This document shows, in pieces, positions 1-7,984 of a DNA stretch of 64,000 nt; within the stretch, counting starts at the first letter, position 1; each line of letters starts with the position of its first letter. Source of the DNA: an uncultured Acetatifactor sp. Lineage in GTDB: Bacteria > Bacillota > Clostridia > Lachnospirales > Lachnospiraceae. Both the position numbers and the translations under genes were made by a program. Below the pieces are notes generated by a model, which was not told the origin of the DNA, made no database searches, and was given only the letters and a program-made list of their open reading frames with translations. The DNA is taken from assembly GCA_947630715.1 (NCBI GenBank), contig CANRIP010000002.1, positions 38,611 through 102,610 on the forward strand, written 5' to 3'.

Positions 1-1
1 C

Positions 2-286
2 GCCAGAGGACAGCATGCAAACAGAGAGACGGAATTTGTCATTATCAACGTGGCCGGCTCCAGCAAGGTAAAGGTGGAGGACGGAAAGGGAAACGAGGCT
101 GTCTTTACGTTAAACCGGCCCAGGACCGGGGTTTATATTCCCAGGATGATCTGGAAGGAAATGTACGATTTCAGCGAGAATTCCGTGCTGTTATGCCTTG
201 CCTCGGAGCATTACAAGCCGGATGAGTACATTCGGAATTATGAAGATTTCCTGAGAATTGTCCGGGAAGGGGATTCGGAGGTGTAA
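2..286 (+). CDS. sugar 3,4-ketoisomerase, FdtA/QdtA (WxcM-like cupin) family, 5' end outside window
   Basis: The reading frame is open from the first bases and ends at 286, so only the last 94 residues are present. The fragment begins RGQHANRETEFVIINVAGSS, the HAH-type cupin strand of the family (usually RGxHAHR...), and ends with the pattern YDFSENSVLLCLASEHY followed by YIRNYEDF, which closely fits the C-terminus of FdtA/QdtA enzymes. These convert dTDP-4-keto-6-deoxyglucose to the 3-keto isomer, the substrate of the aminotransferase encoded 3 bp downstream. Full-length family members are about 135-150 residues. Whether the product belongs to the Qui3N or Fuc3N branch cannot be told from this fragment. 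Confidence 0.85.
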   Translation, partial: ARGQHANRETEFVIINVAGSSKVKVEDGKGNEAVFTLNRPRTGVYIPRMIWKEMYDFSENSVLLCLASEHYKPDEYIRNYEDFLRIVREGDSEV

Positions 287-289
287 GGG

Positions 290-1405
290 ATGGAGAAATA
301 TGCCCCCCAAGGCAGGAAGGTGATGGCCAACACTCTGGACAGGGGTTTTTTTATGTACCAGAAGGAGTTTGAGGATAAAGCGCTGGAGGTGCTGCGCTCC
401 GGCTGGTACGTCCTCGGCCGGGAAGTAAGCTCCTTTGAGGAGGAGTTTGCGGAGTATGTGGGCGGAAAATACTGCGTAGGCCTGGCAAGCGGGCTGGACG
501 CCTTGTGGATCGCGTTCCGCATTCTGGGGATAGGCGCCGGGGACGAAGTTCTGGTACAGGCGAACACCTATATTGCCTCCGTCATGGGGATCACGATCAA
601 CGGCGCGGTTCCGGTTTTTGTGGAGCCGGACGAATATTATCAACTGGACGCCTCGGCGCTGGAGGAAAAAATCACGGACCGGACGAAGGCGATTCTGGTG
701 GTGCATCTGTACGGACAGGCGTCCAACATGGATGAGATTATGAGAATTGCGGAAAAATATCATCTCCGGGTGGTGGAGGACTGCGCCCAGTCCCACGGGG
801 CGAAATTCCGGGGACAGACCACCGGCACATTCGGTGATATCGGCTGTTTTTCCTTTTATCCCTCCAAAAATCTCGGCGCTTTTGGGGACGGGGGGGCAAT
901 TATTACAAACGATGAGGGGATCGCCAGGGAAGTCAGAATTTTCCGGAATTACGGCAGTGAAAAGCGCTACTATAATAAGGTGGTGGGAGCCAACTCTCGA
1001 TTGGACGAGCTGCAGGCGGGCCTTCTCAGGGTGCGTCTCAGGCATATGGATGAGCTGGAAGCGCAGAAACGGGAGATCTGTGAGAAATATTTAAGCCGGC
1101 TGGACGGCGGAAAGTTTCTTCTTCCCCAAATCCGGGGGGGCGCTACTCATATCTGGCACCAGTTTGTGATCCGGTCCGACAGGCGGGATGAGTTGATGGG
1201 TTATCTGGAGGAAAAGGGAATCGGCACCATTATTCATTATCCCATCCCGCCCCATTTGTCGGAGGCGTACCGTTTTCTGGGGTATGGGAAGGGCTCCTTC
1301 CCCGTCACGGAAAGGTATGCGGATACCGTTCTGTCCCTACCGTTGTTTTATGGGATGGAGGAGGAAGAACAGGACTATGTGATCCATTGGATGAATCAGT
1401 TTTAG
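290..1405 (+). CDS. DegT/DnrJ/EryC1/StrS sugar aminotransferase (FdtB/QdtB-like)
   Basis: A PLP-dependent transaminase of 371 residues, the family's normal length. It has the DegT hallmarks: SGWYVLGREV near residue 37, the ED pair at 163-164 (VVEDCAQSHGA) that contacts the PLP ring, and the Schiff-base lysine K193 in FYPSKNLGAFGDGGA. The start at 290 is supported by GGAGG 8 bp upstream. Only 3 bp separate it from the ketoisomerase, so the two should be co-translated and together make a dTDP-3-amino-3,6-dideoxyhexose. The N-acyltransferase that usually follows in such pathways is not in the window. Confidence 0.88.
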   Translation: MEKYAPQGRKVMANTLDRGFFMYQKEFEDKALEVLRSGWYVLGREVSSFEEEFAEYVGGKYCVGLASGLDALWIAFRILGIGAGDEVLVQANTYIASVMGITINGAVPVFVEPDEYYQLDASALEEKITDRTKAILVVHLYGQASNMDEIMRIAEKYHLRVVEDCAQSHGAKFRGQTTGTFGDIGCFSFYPSKNLGAFGDGGAIITNDEGIAREVRIFRNYGSEKRYYNKVVGANSRLDELQAGLLRVRLRHMDELEAQKREICEKYLSRLDGGKFLLPQIRGGATHIWHQFVIRSDRRDELMGYLEEKGIGTIIHYPIPPHLSEAYRFLGYGKGSFPVTERYADTVLSLPLFYGMEEEEQDYVIHWMNQF

Positions 1406-1424
1406 AGAGAACGGGACGGAAGAA

Positions 1425-1889
1425 ATGAAAAAGACGGAACAGGAGCAGAAAAAGGGAATCGGGCAGTTGCTTCAGTTTATCCGGTATTGTCTGGTAGGAG
1501 CAAGCAATACGGTGGTTTCCTATGTGCTGTACGCGGCGTTTATTTTCCTTCTCAGCGGCTTTCATTGGGAACAGGATTTTATCTTCGCCAATATCACATC
1601 GTTTACGCTCAGTATTTTGTGGGCTTTTTACTGGAATCAAAAATATGTTTTCAAGGAGGAAGAAACCGGCAGCCGAAACAAACTGAAGGCTCTGGGGAAG
1701 TGTTTTCTCGCCTACGGCTTTACAGGTTATATTATGGAGAACCTGTTATCTTATCTGTGGATCCGCAGGCTGGGCCTTTCCCGATACCTGGCGCCGTTTC
1801 TGAATCTGCCTTTTACCGTTCCCGTCAATTTTTTATTAAACAAGCTTTGGGCGTTTAAAAGCGAGCCAAACCGCAAAAGAGAGGATTGA
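1425..1889 (+). CDS. GtrA-family membrane protein
   Basis: 154 residues with four hydrophobic segments. The N-terminal FIRYCLVGASNTVVSYVLY is the diagnostic GtrA signature, and the protein ends with the usual NFLLNKLWAFK. GtrA proteins act in the membrane with polyprenyl-phosphate sugars and are thought to flip or help transfer them. It lies 19 bp after the aminotransferase, and its stop codon touches the next gene, so it belongs to the same transcription unit. It fits with the GT2 enzyme and the ArnE/F-like pair downstream as part of a lipid-linked-sugar pathway. Confidence 0.85.
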   Translation: MKKTEQEQKKGIGQLLQFIRYCLVGASNTVVSYVLYAAFIFLLSGFHWEQDFIFANITSFTLSILWAFYWNQKYVFKEEETGSRNKLKALGKCFLAYGFTGYIMENLLSYLWIRRLGLSRYLAPFLNLPFTVPVNFLLNKLWAFKSEPNRKRED

Positions 1890-1891
1890 TC

Positions 1892-3589
1892 ATGAAAGAA
1901 TTATGGAAAAAAAACAAGGCCCGTTATCTCATTACGGCCCTGCATATTCTTCTCACGTTTCTGTGGGCCGGCCTGGTGCTGAAAAATGTGGGAAATATCG
2001 CCATCGGAACCAAGGCGATGGACGAAACGATCAGCAGGGAGCTGGAGAACGTTATGGCCTATGTTTTTTCCGAACTGTTCGCCATCCTTTTTGTGGTTCT
2101 GTTCTGGAAACTGGTCTTTTACCTGGCGGCCCGCAGGAAAAAAACGGATGTGGTTTTTCTGGTTTTGTTCCTGGTGGGATCGGTGGTGCTGCTGCTTGCC
2201 TGGCCCGGTATTTTCACCCAATCCATTGACAACCTGATCACTTATTCCAGCGCGGTTCGGCTGACGCCGGATTACTGGCACAACGCCTATTCCAGCTTTG
2301 TCTATGCCGGTTGTCTGCTGTTTTTCCCGGCGGACTTTATGATTACCGTCATCCAATGGGGATTTTTTGTGTTCCTGGTGGCCTACTATTATGAAAGGAT
2401 TCAGCGGGTGGCGCCGAAATGCCGGTTTCTGGCTTTTCTGATTTTTTTCCTGCCGAATACCCTGTTGGTGATCAAGGACAGCTATCGCATCTATCAATAC
2501 GCCATTGCCATCCTGATTTATGCGGGGCTGGTGCTGTTTGACGTGATCGAGAAAAAGGAGAGGGGGCTGTGGCAGACCGTGGCCATAGCGGCGATGGGCG
2601 CGTTCCTTGCCATATGGAGAAGCGAGGGGATCCTTTTTTCCACCGCCCTATTCCTGGCTTACGTGCTCGGCGCGGGCAGCGCCTCCTGGAAGAAAAAGCT
2701 GCGGAATATCCTGCTTTTTGCGGCTTGTTTCATCCTTTTGTCCATTCCGCAGAAGGTGGGGGAAATCAAATATTACGGGCGGGACTATCAGATTGTGAAT
2801 TCCTTTAAACCCTTAAGGGTTTTGCTGAACGACCCGCAGGCCTGTCTGGACTACGATACGGCCCAGGAGGATCTGGCCGCCATCGATCGGATTCTGCCTC
2901 TTGGCATTATCAGGGAATACGGATTGGCCGGGTATCTGCGCTATAACTATAACGTCAGGGGAAACGCGGATATTAATCAGTCCCTGGCCGGGAGAGAAGA
3001 AAGCGCCGCTTATCTGTCGGCGTATTATCACATCCTGTTCCATAATCTGCCCAGCGTGGCCAAACAGGCATGGGACAATCTGTTTTACTCGACCATTGTG
3101 CGGCATGTGTTTTTCTGGCCGACAACGGTGCCGCCGGAGGAGCATATTGAGCTGGCGCCGTATGGGACGGAGCTATGGGATCAAAGTTCGGTCGATTTTA
3201 ACTATAACGGCCACACGGCTTTGATTTCCGGCATCACCTCCAAGCTGCCGGTGACGGATTTCCTGGATCGGGTTCACTTAGGCTATTCAGCGGCTTTTTT
3301 ACGGATCAACGGCTATTTGATTTTTTTCTTTGTAAGCTGCGCTTTCCACCTGTGTGTGTTTGTGCGGGGGCTGATCCGTCTGTTCCGGAAAAAGGATTGG
3401 GCCGCCGCCGGGTATGGGCTGGTCAGCGTTTCCATGCTGGTGGAGTACCTGGTGCTTCTGTTGGTGATGCCGGCCTCGTCCAACGTTTATCTGCTGATAT
3501 CCGATTACCTTTCCCTGGCGATCGCCTGCTGTCTGTTTGTGAGCCATTTTGCCCGGAAGACGCCCCATGGCGGCGAAACGGTTGCGTAA
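1892..3589 (+). CDS. polytopic membrane protein, putative GT-C-type glycosyltransferase (paralogue A)
   Basis: 565 residues with about 10-12 membrane segments. It is clearly paralogous to the protein at 5,039-6,724. Shared features include LLAWPGIFTQSIDNLITYS and DYWHNAYSS near residues 105-135, a KVGEIKYYGRDY loop, and a large external loop with RYNYNVRGNADINQSLAG. An acidic residue in the first external loop of a polytopic protein recalls GT-C transferases that use lipid-phosphate sugars, but no family signature settles this. The ATG at 1,892 has GAGAGGA about 6 bp upstream; a TTG at 1,886 is in frame but overlaps the gtrA stop. Its likely role is adding a lipid-linked sugar to a surface polymer. 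Confidence 0.65.
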   Translation: MKELWKKNKARYLITALHILLTFLWAGLVLKNVGNIAIGTKAMDETISRELENVMAYVFSELFAILFVVLFWKLVFYLAARRKKTDVVFLVLFLVGSVVLLLAWPGIFTQSIDNLITYSSAVRLTPDYWHNAYSSFVYAGCLLFFPADFMITVIQWGFFVFLVAYYYERIQRVAPKCRFLAFLIFFLPNTLLVIKDSYRIYQYAIAILIYAGLVLFDVIEKKERGLWQTVAIAAMGAFLAIWRSEGILFSTALFLAYVLGAGSASWKKKLRNILLFAACFILLSIPQKVGEIKYYGRDYQIVNSFKPLRVLLNDPQACLDYDTAQEDLAAIDRILPLGIIREYGLAGYLRYNYNVRGNADINQSLAGREESAAYLSAYYHILFHNLPSVAKQAWDNLFYSTIVRHVFFWPTTVPPEEHIELAPYGTELWDQSSVDFNYNGHTALISGITSKLPVTDFLDRVHLGYSAAFLRINGYLIFFFVSCAFHLCVFVRGLIRLFRKKDWAAAGYGLVSVSMLVEYLVLLLVMPASSNVYLLISDYLSLAIACCLFVSHFARKTPHGGETVA

Positions 3590-3641
3590 TCACAGGATTT
3601 ATGGTAATATCTTATGTATTTAGAACGGAGGCAACCAGAAG

Positions 3642-4328
3642 ATGACAGTGGGACTTTGTCTGCTTACCTGGAATGAACTGGAAGGCTGCAAGCATGATGT
3701 ACCCCGGATTGACAGAAGCAGATTTGATCAGATTTACTGTATTGACGCCGGTAGCACGGATCACACCGTGGAATATCTTCAGGAGCAGGGGATTACGGTT
3801 TATCGTCAGAAGGAAAAAGGACTGAATCAGGCCTGTAAGGAGGGCGTGGATCACTGCGAATGCGACGCCATCGTGTTTTTTCACCCCAAGGGCACCATCC
3901 CGGTGGAGGATGCGTATCGGTTCCGGGCGTATTATGAACAGGGCTATGAATTTGTGGTAGGCAGCAGAATGCTGAAGGAAAGCCGCAACGAAGAAGACGG
4001 CAGATTGTTCAAACCCAGGAAATGGTTTGTGCTGGGGTTAGCGCTTGCGGCAAAGATCCTGTTTCAGAAAGAGGGCAACACGGTGTGGGACAGTCTGCAC
4101 GGATTTCGGGGCATGACGGTGGAAGCGTTCCGCAGATGCCGGATTTCGGACCGCAGCCCGTCGGTGGATATTGAGATGGTCTGCCGAAGCTACAAACTCA
4201 GGCTCAAACGCATTGAGTTCCCCACCACGGAATCCTCCAGAATTGCCGGAGGGACTCATTTTAAAGCGTTTTCCACAGGGAAAAAACTGATCAAATACCT
4301 GTTCTGGGAAATCGGCAGAAAGGATTAA
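3642..4328 (+). CDS. glycosyltransferase family 2, polyprenyl-phosphate sugar transferase-like, without a standard DXD
   Basis: 228 residues. The N-terminal Rossmann half has VGLCLLTWNE and CIDAGSTDHT (residues 33-42), typical of GT2. The C-terminal half (DSLHGFRGMTVEAFRRC, then KRIEFPTTESSRIAGGTHF) resembles the DPM1/ArnC branch that makes polyprenyl-phosphate sugars. Where those enzymes carry the metal-binding DXD, this protein reads FFHPKGTIP (residues 79-87) with no paired aspartates. It ends 2 bp before the ArnE-like gene. Most likely it charges undecaprenyl phosphate with the amino sugar. Altered specificity or loss of catalysis is possible because of the missing motif. Confidence 0.75.
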   Translation: MTVGLCLLTWNELEGCKHDVPRIDRSRFDQIYCIDAGSTDHTVEYLQEQGITVYRQKEKGLNQACKEGVDHCECDAIVFFHPKGTIPVEDAYRFRAYYEQGYEFVVGSRMLKESRNEEDGRLFKPRKWFVLGLALAAKILFQKEGNTVWDSLHGFRGMTVEAFRRCRISDRSPSVDIEMVCRSYKLRLKRIEFPTTESSRIAGGTHFKAFSTGKKLIKYLFWEIGRKD

Positions 4329-4330
4329 AT

Positions 4331-4690
4331 ATGCTTGCATCTTTGAAGAAAAACAGGGTGGGGATTCTTTTCATGGTCTGCTCCAGTATCTGTGTCTGCC
4401 TGGGACAGTTGTTCTGGAAACTGTCAAAGGACCGTGGAGCGCTCTGGCTGATTCTGGGCTTTGGCCTGTACGGCATAGGGGCCCTTGCCATGATCATCGG
4501 ATATAAGTTTGGAAAGGTTTCCATTCTGCAGCCGATCCTGAGCCTGAATTACATTCTGAGTATTGTTTTGGGAGCCGTTGTACTGAACGAGACGATCACC
4601 TGGCAGAAGTGCCTGGGCGTCTTGATTATCTTTGCGGGGGTTGTGCTGATCGCAGGGGGAGACGAGGTGGAAAAGGATGCTGCCGTATAG
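4331..4690 (+). CDS. EamA/SMR-type half transporter, ArnE-like
   Basis: 119 residues with four hydrophobic helices, the size of one small-multidrug-resistance or ArnE subunit. The central ILSLNYILSIVLGAVVLNE and final LGVLIIFAGVVLIAGG match the EamA/SMR half-domain. It begins 2 bp after the GT2 gene and overlaps the following half transporter by 14 bp. In enterobacteria ArnC (GT2), ArnE and ArnF make and flip undecaprenyl-phosphate-aminoarabinose. This trio has the same organisation, so a flippase subunit for a lipid-linked sugar is inferred. Substrate is unknown. Confidence 0.75.
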   Translation: MLASLKKNRVGILFMVCSSICVCLGQLFWKLSKDRGALWLILGFGLYGIGALAMIIGYKFGKVSILQPILSLNYILSIVLGAVVLNETITWQKCLGVLIIFAGVVLIAGGDEVEKDAAV

Positions 4691-5042
4691 TTTTCTCTTT
4701 CTCATGACGGTGATGGGCGCCGTGGCCAGCATGTTTTTAAAAACAGCGTCCGACTCCCTCAAGGGGGGATCGGCCGTGGAGACGGTCTGGAACCTGCTGA
4801 AATCAAAAAGCCTGTATGCGGGAGGCATTTTATACCTTCTGGCATCGATTCTGAATATTTATGTGCTGCGGTTTTTGGACTATTCCAGCGTTCTGCCGCT
4901 TTCCGCGTTTACCTATGTCTGGACCATGTTTCTGGCCAGAGCGCGGTTCGGCGAGAAACTGACCGGAAGGAAAATGGCGGGCGTACTGCTGGTGGTGCTG
5001 GGAGCGGCGCTGGTATCCGGCGGCCGCTGGGAGGGCGTATGA
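4677..5042 (+). CDS. EamA/SMR-type half transporter, ArnF-like
   Basis: 121 residues with four predicted helices and the closing EamA pattern GRKMAGVLLVVLGAALVSGG. It starts inside the end of the preceding half transporter and its stop overlaps the ATG of the next gene (ATGA at 5,039), so all three are translationally coupled. The coupled pair suggests a heterodimer, as with ArnE/ArnF. The sequence has a longer polar loop between helices 1 and 2 than its partner, which fits two non-identical subunits. Confidence 0.72.
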   Translation: MLPYSFLFLMTVMGAVASMFLKTASDSLKGGSAVETVWNLLKSKSLYAGGILYLLASILNIYVLRFLDYSSVLPLSAFTYVWTMFLARARFGEKLTGRKMAGVLLVVLGAALVSGGRWEGV

Positions 5043-6724
5043 ACAAAATCCTGCATACCAAATGGAAATATGCGTTTCCTTTGTTTCATTTTTTTCTCTC
5101 CTTTTTTTATGAGAGGAAAATTTTCTTTTTTCAGTTGGATCGGGATATCATATACAGTATCCCCAGAAATTCCATCATCAGCGACGAGGGAGAGAGAATC
5201 CTGGGCTATGTGATTTCCAAAGCGTTTGCCTTGCTTGTGATATGCTTTCTCTGGAACCTGCTGTTTTTTCTGATGGACTCCTGGAGAAAAAATTATCTTT
5301 TGTTTCTGGGCCTTTTCCTGATCGGCAGCGTTTTTCTCCTTCTCCTTTGGCCGGAGCCCATTGTGGCCAGCCAGGATAATTTTATCACGTATTCCTATGC
5401 CATACGGTTTTGGCCGGAATACTGGCACGGCGCTTACACAAGCTGCCTTTACGCGGCGATTCTCATGGCGGTGCCCCATCCGGTTTTCCTGACCGTCTTT
5501 CAATGGCTGTTCGGGGTTTTTGTCCTGGGATATCTTTACAACCGGATTCTGGACAGCCCGGTGTTACAGGGACGGGGCAGATATGGCCTGTTCCTGATTT
5601 TCCTGATGCCCGGCGCGTATACGCTGTTTACCAATCCGTACCGCACGGAGCTGTACGCGCTCCTGTGCCTGTTCCTGGTATCCGCCACGATCATGGATAT
5701 GGTGGATCAGAGACGCAGACCGGTGCGAAAGCTGCCGGCGGATGTCCTGCTATGCGCGTTTGTGGGGATTTGGAGGACGGAGGGGATCATTCTGGGGGTG
5801 ATTTTGTTTGCCTTACAGATCCTGTTTCTGTACCGCCTCCGCCCCAGGAAGGCGGCTCTCTGGGGTCTTGCCATGGCGGCTGCCCTGGCGATGTTTTTTG
5901 TCCCTCAGAAACTGGGCGATATCAAGTATTACGGAAAAGATTACTCTTTTATCAACTCTCTGCCTACCCTGCGGAATATTCTGGCATCCCCGGGCGCCAA
6001 TCTCTCCTATGAGGGCGCGGAGCAGGATCTGGCCGCCATAGGGGCGGTCACGCCGGTGGAAATCCTTCGCCATTACGGGATGGAAGGTTACCGGAGGTAC
6101 AACTATGCCAACGGCAGAGGCGACATCAACCAAAGCCTGGCGGACGATGAAACCGCCGCGGCGTATCTGAGGGCTTATTACCGGATCCTCGCTCGTAATT
6201 TCCCGATTTATGCCAGGACCCAGACGATCATGGTGTTAAAGGCCCTGATGATCAAACCCGCGGAATATGTGGTCGCGGACGATCAGGTGCTGACGGACGA
6301 TCTGCCGCCCTGGACAATAGAGCTTTGGGGGATCGGCCAGGGGGATTTATATGCGGCAAAGGGCGCCCGGGAATGGCAGGATACCGTTCTTCACCAAAGA
6401 TTTTGTGAGGGTTTCTTCAACCTGTATCAACGGATCACGAAACTGCTGCAAAAGACCTATGTATATAGTCTGATTCTGGTGTGCATTTCCTTGTATGAGG
6501 TGATTCTCTTTTTCGCCGAGGTGATCCGGAGCGTCAAGAAAAAGGACGGACGGCTGGGGCTGGCCGGTATTGCGTTTATGCTCATTGGACAGGCTGCTGC
6601 CATCTGTCTGGTCATGCCGGCCGGAGAGCTGGTGTATCTGCACACTTATTACTATTGTTCCTTCCTGCTCTGCCTGCTTTATACCTGCTACCGCATGCAG
6701 ATCAGAAACAGGAAGGAAAAGTAA
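5039..6724 (+). CDS. polytopic membrane protein, putative GT-C-type glycosyltransferase (paralogue B)
   Basis: 561 residues, paralogous to the protein at 1,892-3,589 along most of its length. Shared features are LLLLWPEPIVASQDNFITYS, EYWHGAYTS, FVPQKLGDIKYYGKDY, the EQDLAAIGAVTP segment and RYNYANGRGDINQSLA. It has about ten membrane helices and large external loops. The two paralogues flank the GT2/ArnE/ArnF genes, so they probably act on the same lipid-linked donor, perhaps on different acceptors. No recognised catalytic motif is visible, so the glycosyltransferase role is an inference from architecture and neighbours. Confidence 0.65.
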   Translation: MNKILHTKWKYAFPLFHFFLSFFYERKIFFFQLDRDIIYSIPRNSIISDEGERILGYVISKAFALLVICFLWNLLFFLMDSWRKNYLLFLGLFLIGSVFLLLLWPEPIVASQDNFITYSYAIRFWPEYWHGAYTSCLYAAILMAVPHPVFLTVFQWLFGVFVLGYLYNRILDSPVLQGRGRYGLFLIFLMPGAYTLFTNPYRTELYALLCLFLVSATIMDMVDQRRRPVRKLPADVLLCAFVGIWRTEGIILGVILFALQILFLYRLRPRKAALWGLAMAAALAMFFVPQKLGDIKYYGKDYSFINSLPTLRNILASPGANLSYEGAEQDLAAIGAVTPVEILRHYGMEGYRRYNYANGRGDINQSLADDETAAAYLRAYYRILARNFPIYARTQTIMVLKALMIKPAEYVVADDQVLTDDLPPWTIELWGIGQGDLYAAKGAREWQDTVLHQRFCEGFFNLYQRITKLLQKTYVYSLILVCISLYEVILFFAEVIRSVKKKDGRLGLAGIAFMLIGQAAAICLVMPAGELVYLHTYYYCSFLLCLLYTCYRMQIRNRKEK

Positions 6725-6734
6725 GGAGATTCCC

Positions 6735-7949
6735 ATGGAAAAGGTGGATTATCTGATTTTGGGGGCCGGGCCCGCGGGGCTGACTTTTGCGGAGCTGCTC
6801 CGGGAGAAAAAGCCGGAGGTTTCGTTTCTGGTCCTGGAAAAAGAGTCGGAACCGGGAGGATTGTGCCGCTCCAGGGATGTGGACGGTTCTCCGCTGGATA
6901 CGGGGGGCGGCCATTTTCTGGACGTGAGGAGGCCGGAGGTAAACCGTTTCCTGTTTTCCTTTATGCCCCAGGAGGAGTGGAATCTTTTTGAACGGGATTC
7001 CCGGATCGATATGGGAACCTACGAAATCGGTCACCCCTTCGAGGCGAACATCTGGCAGATGCCTCAGAGGGAACAGGTGAAATTTCTGAAATCCATTGCT
7101 GTGGCGGGGTGCAACCTGGGCGTCCCCAAGCCGGAAAAGTTTGTGGAATGGGTGGTCTGGAAACTGGGAGATCTGGTGGCGAATTCCTATCTGCTCCCCT
7201 ACAATGAAAAGATGTTCGGCACAGATCTGGAGGCGCTGGGAACCTACTGGCTGGACAAGCTTCCAAACGTTTCCTTTGAGGAAACGCTTCTGAGCTGCTT
7301 AAACAGAAAGCCCTATGGAACCCAGCCGGGACACGCCCAGTTTTATTATCCGAAACAATATGGCTACGGGGAACTTTGGAGAAGGATGGGAGACGCTCTG
7401 GGAGAGCGTATTTGGTATCAAAAGACGGTGGTGGAGTTGAATGCGCAGACCGGGACGGTCACCTGCGGGGACGGAACCGTCTGCCGGGGCTCGCGTATTA
7501 TCTTTACCATTCCCTGGTGCAGCGTCCGCCGGTATGAGGGGGTAGGAGAGGATCTTGTCTCAGGGATCGGCAGGCTGCGATCCACCGGAACAGAAATCCG
7601 CTATGTGCCGGAGAATCTGGATACGCCGGCGCACTGGATTTATGTGCCGGATCCGGAAATTTCTTATCACAGGATACTGGTTCGGAAAAATTTCTGTCCC
7701 GGCAGCAGGGGGTACTGGGTAGAAACCAACTTAAACAGGGTCGCCGACACGGTTCAGGACGGCGTTTTCCGAAACGAATACACCTATCCCCTGAACACCG
7801 TCGAAAAGCCGGCTGTGATGGAGAAGCTTCTGGCTTATATGGGTGAGAGGCAGATTTACGGCCTTGGCAGATGGGGGGAACACCAGCACTATAATTCGGA
7901 TGCCACCGTGGAGCAGGCCATGAAACTGTTTGAACAGCTTACGGCGTAA
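6735..7949 (+). CDS. FAD-dependent NAD(P)-binding oxidoreductase, amine oxidase/UDP-galactopyranose-mutase-like
   Basis: 404 residues starting at an ATG with AAGGAGA 5 bp upstream. The N-terminus has the dinucleotide-binding fingerprint YLILGAGPAGLTFAELL (G10, G12, G15) and a following LVLEKESEPGGLCRS, which places it in the flavin amine oxidase / mutase-like superfamily seen in polysaccharide clusters. The C-terminus YGLGRWGEHQHYNSDATVEQA is the usual flavin-contact end. It lies 10 bp after paralogue B. A sugar mutase, desaturase-like or oxidase reaction on a surface glycan precursor is plausible; the exact reaction cannot be read from the sequence. Confidence 0.75.
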   Translation: MEKVDYLILGAGPAGLTFAELLREKKPEVSFLVLEKESEPGGLCRSRDVDGSPLDTGGGHFLDVRRPEVNRFLFSFMPQEEWNLFERDSRIDMGTYEIGHPFEANIWQMPQREQVKFLKSIAVAGCNLGVPKPEKFVEWVVWKLGDLVANSYLLPYNEKMFGTDLEALGTYWLDKLPNVSFEETLLSCLNRKPYGTQPGHAQFYYPKQYGYGELWRRMGDALGERIWYQKTVVELNAQTGTVTCGDGTVCRGSRIIFTIPWCSVRRYEGVGEDLVSGIGRLRSTGTEIRYVPENLDTPAHWIYVPDPEISYHRILVRKNFCPGSRGYWVETNLNRVADTVQDGVFRNEYTYPLNTVEKPAVMEKLLAYMGERQIYGLGRWGEHQHYNSDATVEQAMKLFEQLTA

Positions 7950-7984
7950 GCCTCTGGACGCGGCAAAAAGGAAGGTTTGAGACT

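Noticed and set aside
6570..6734. N-terminal extension of the FAD oxidoreductase
   Set aside because: Overlaps the upstream gene in another frame; the Rossmann motif begins right after the ATG at 6,735, which has a good ribosome-binding site.
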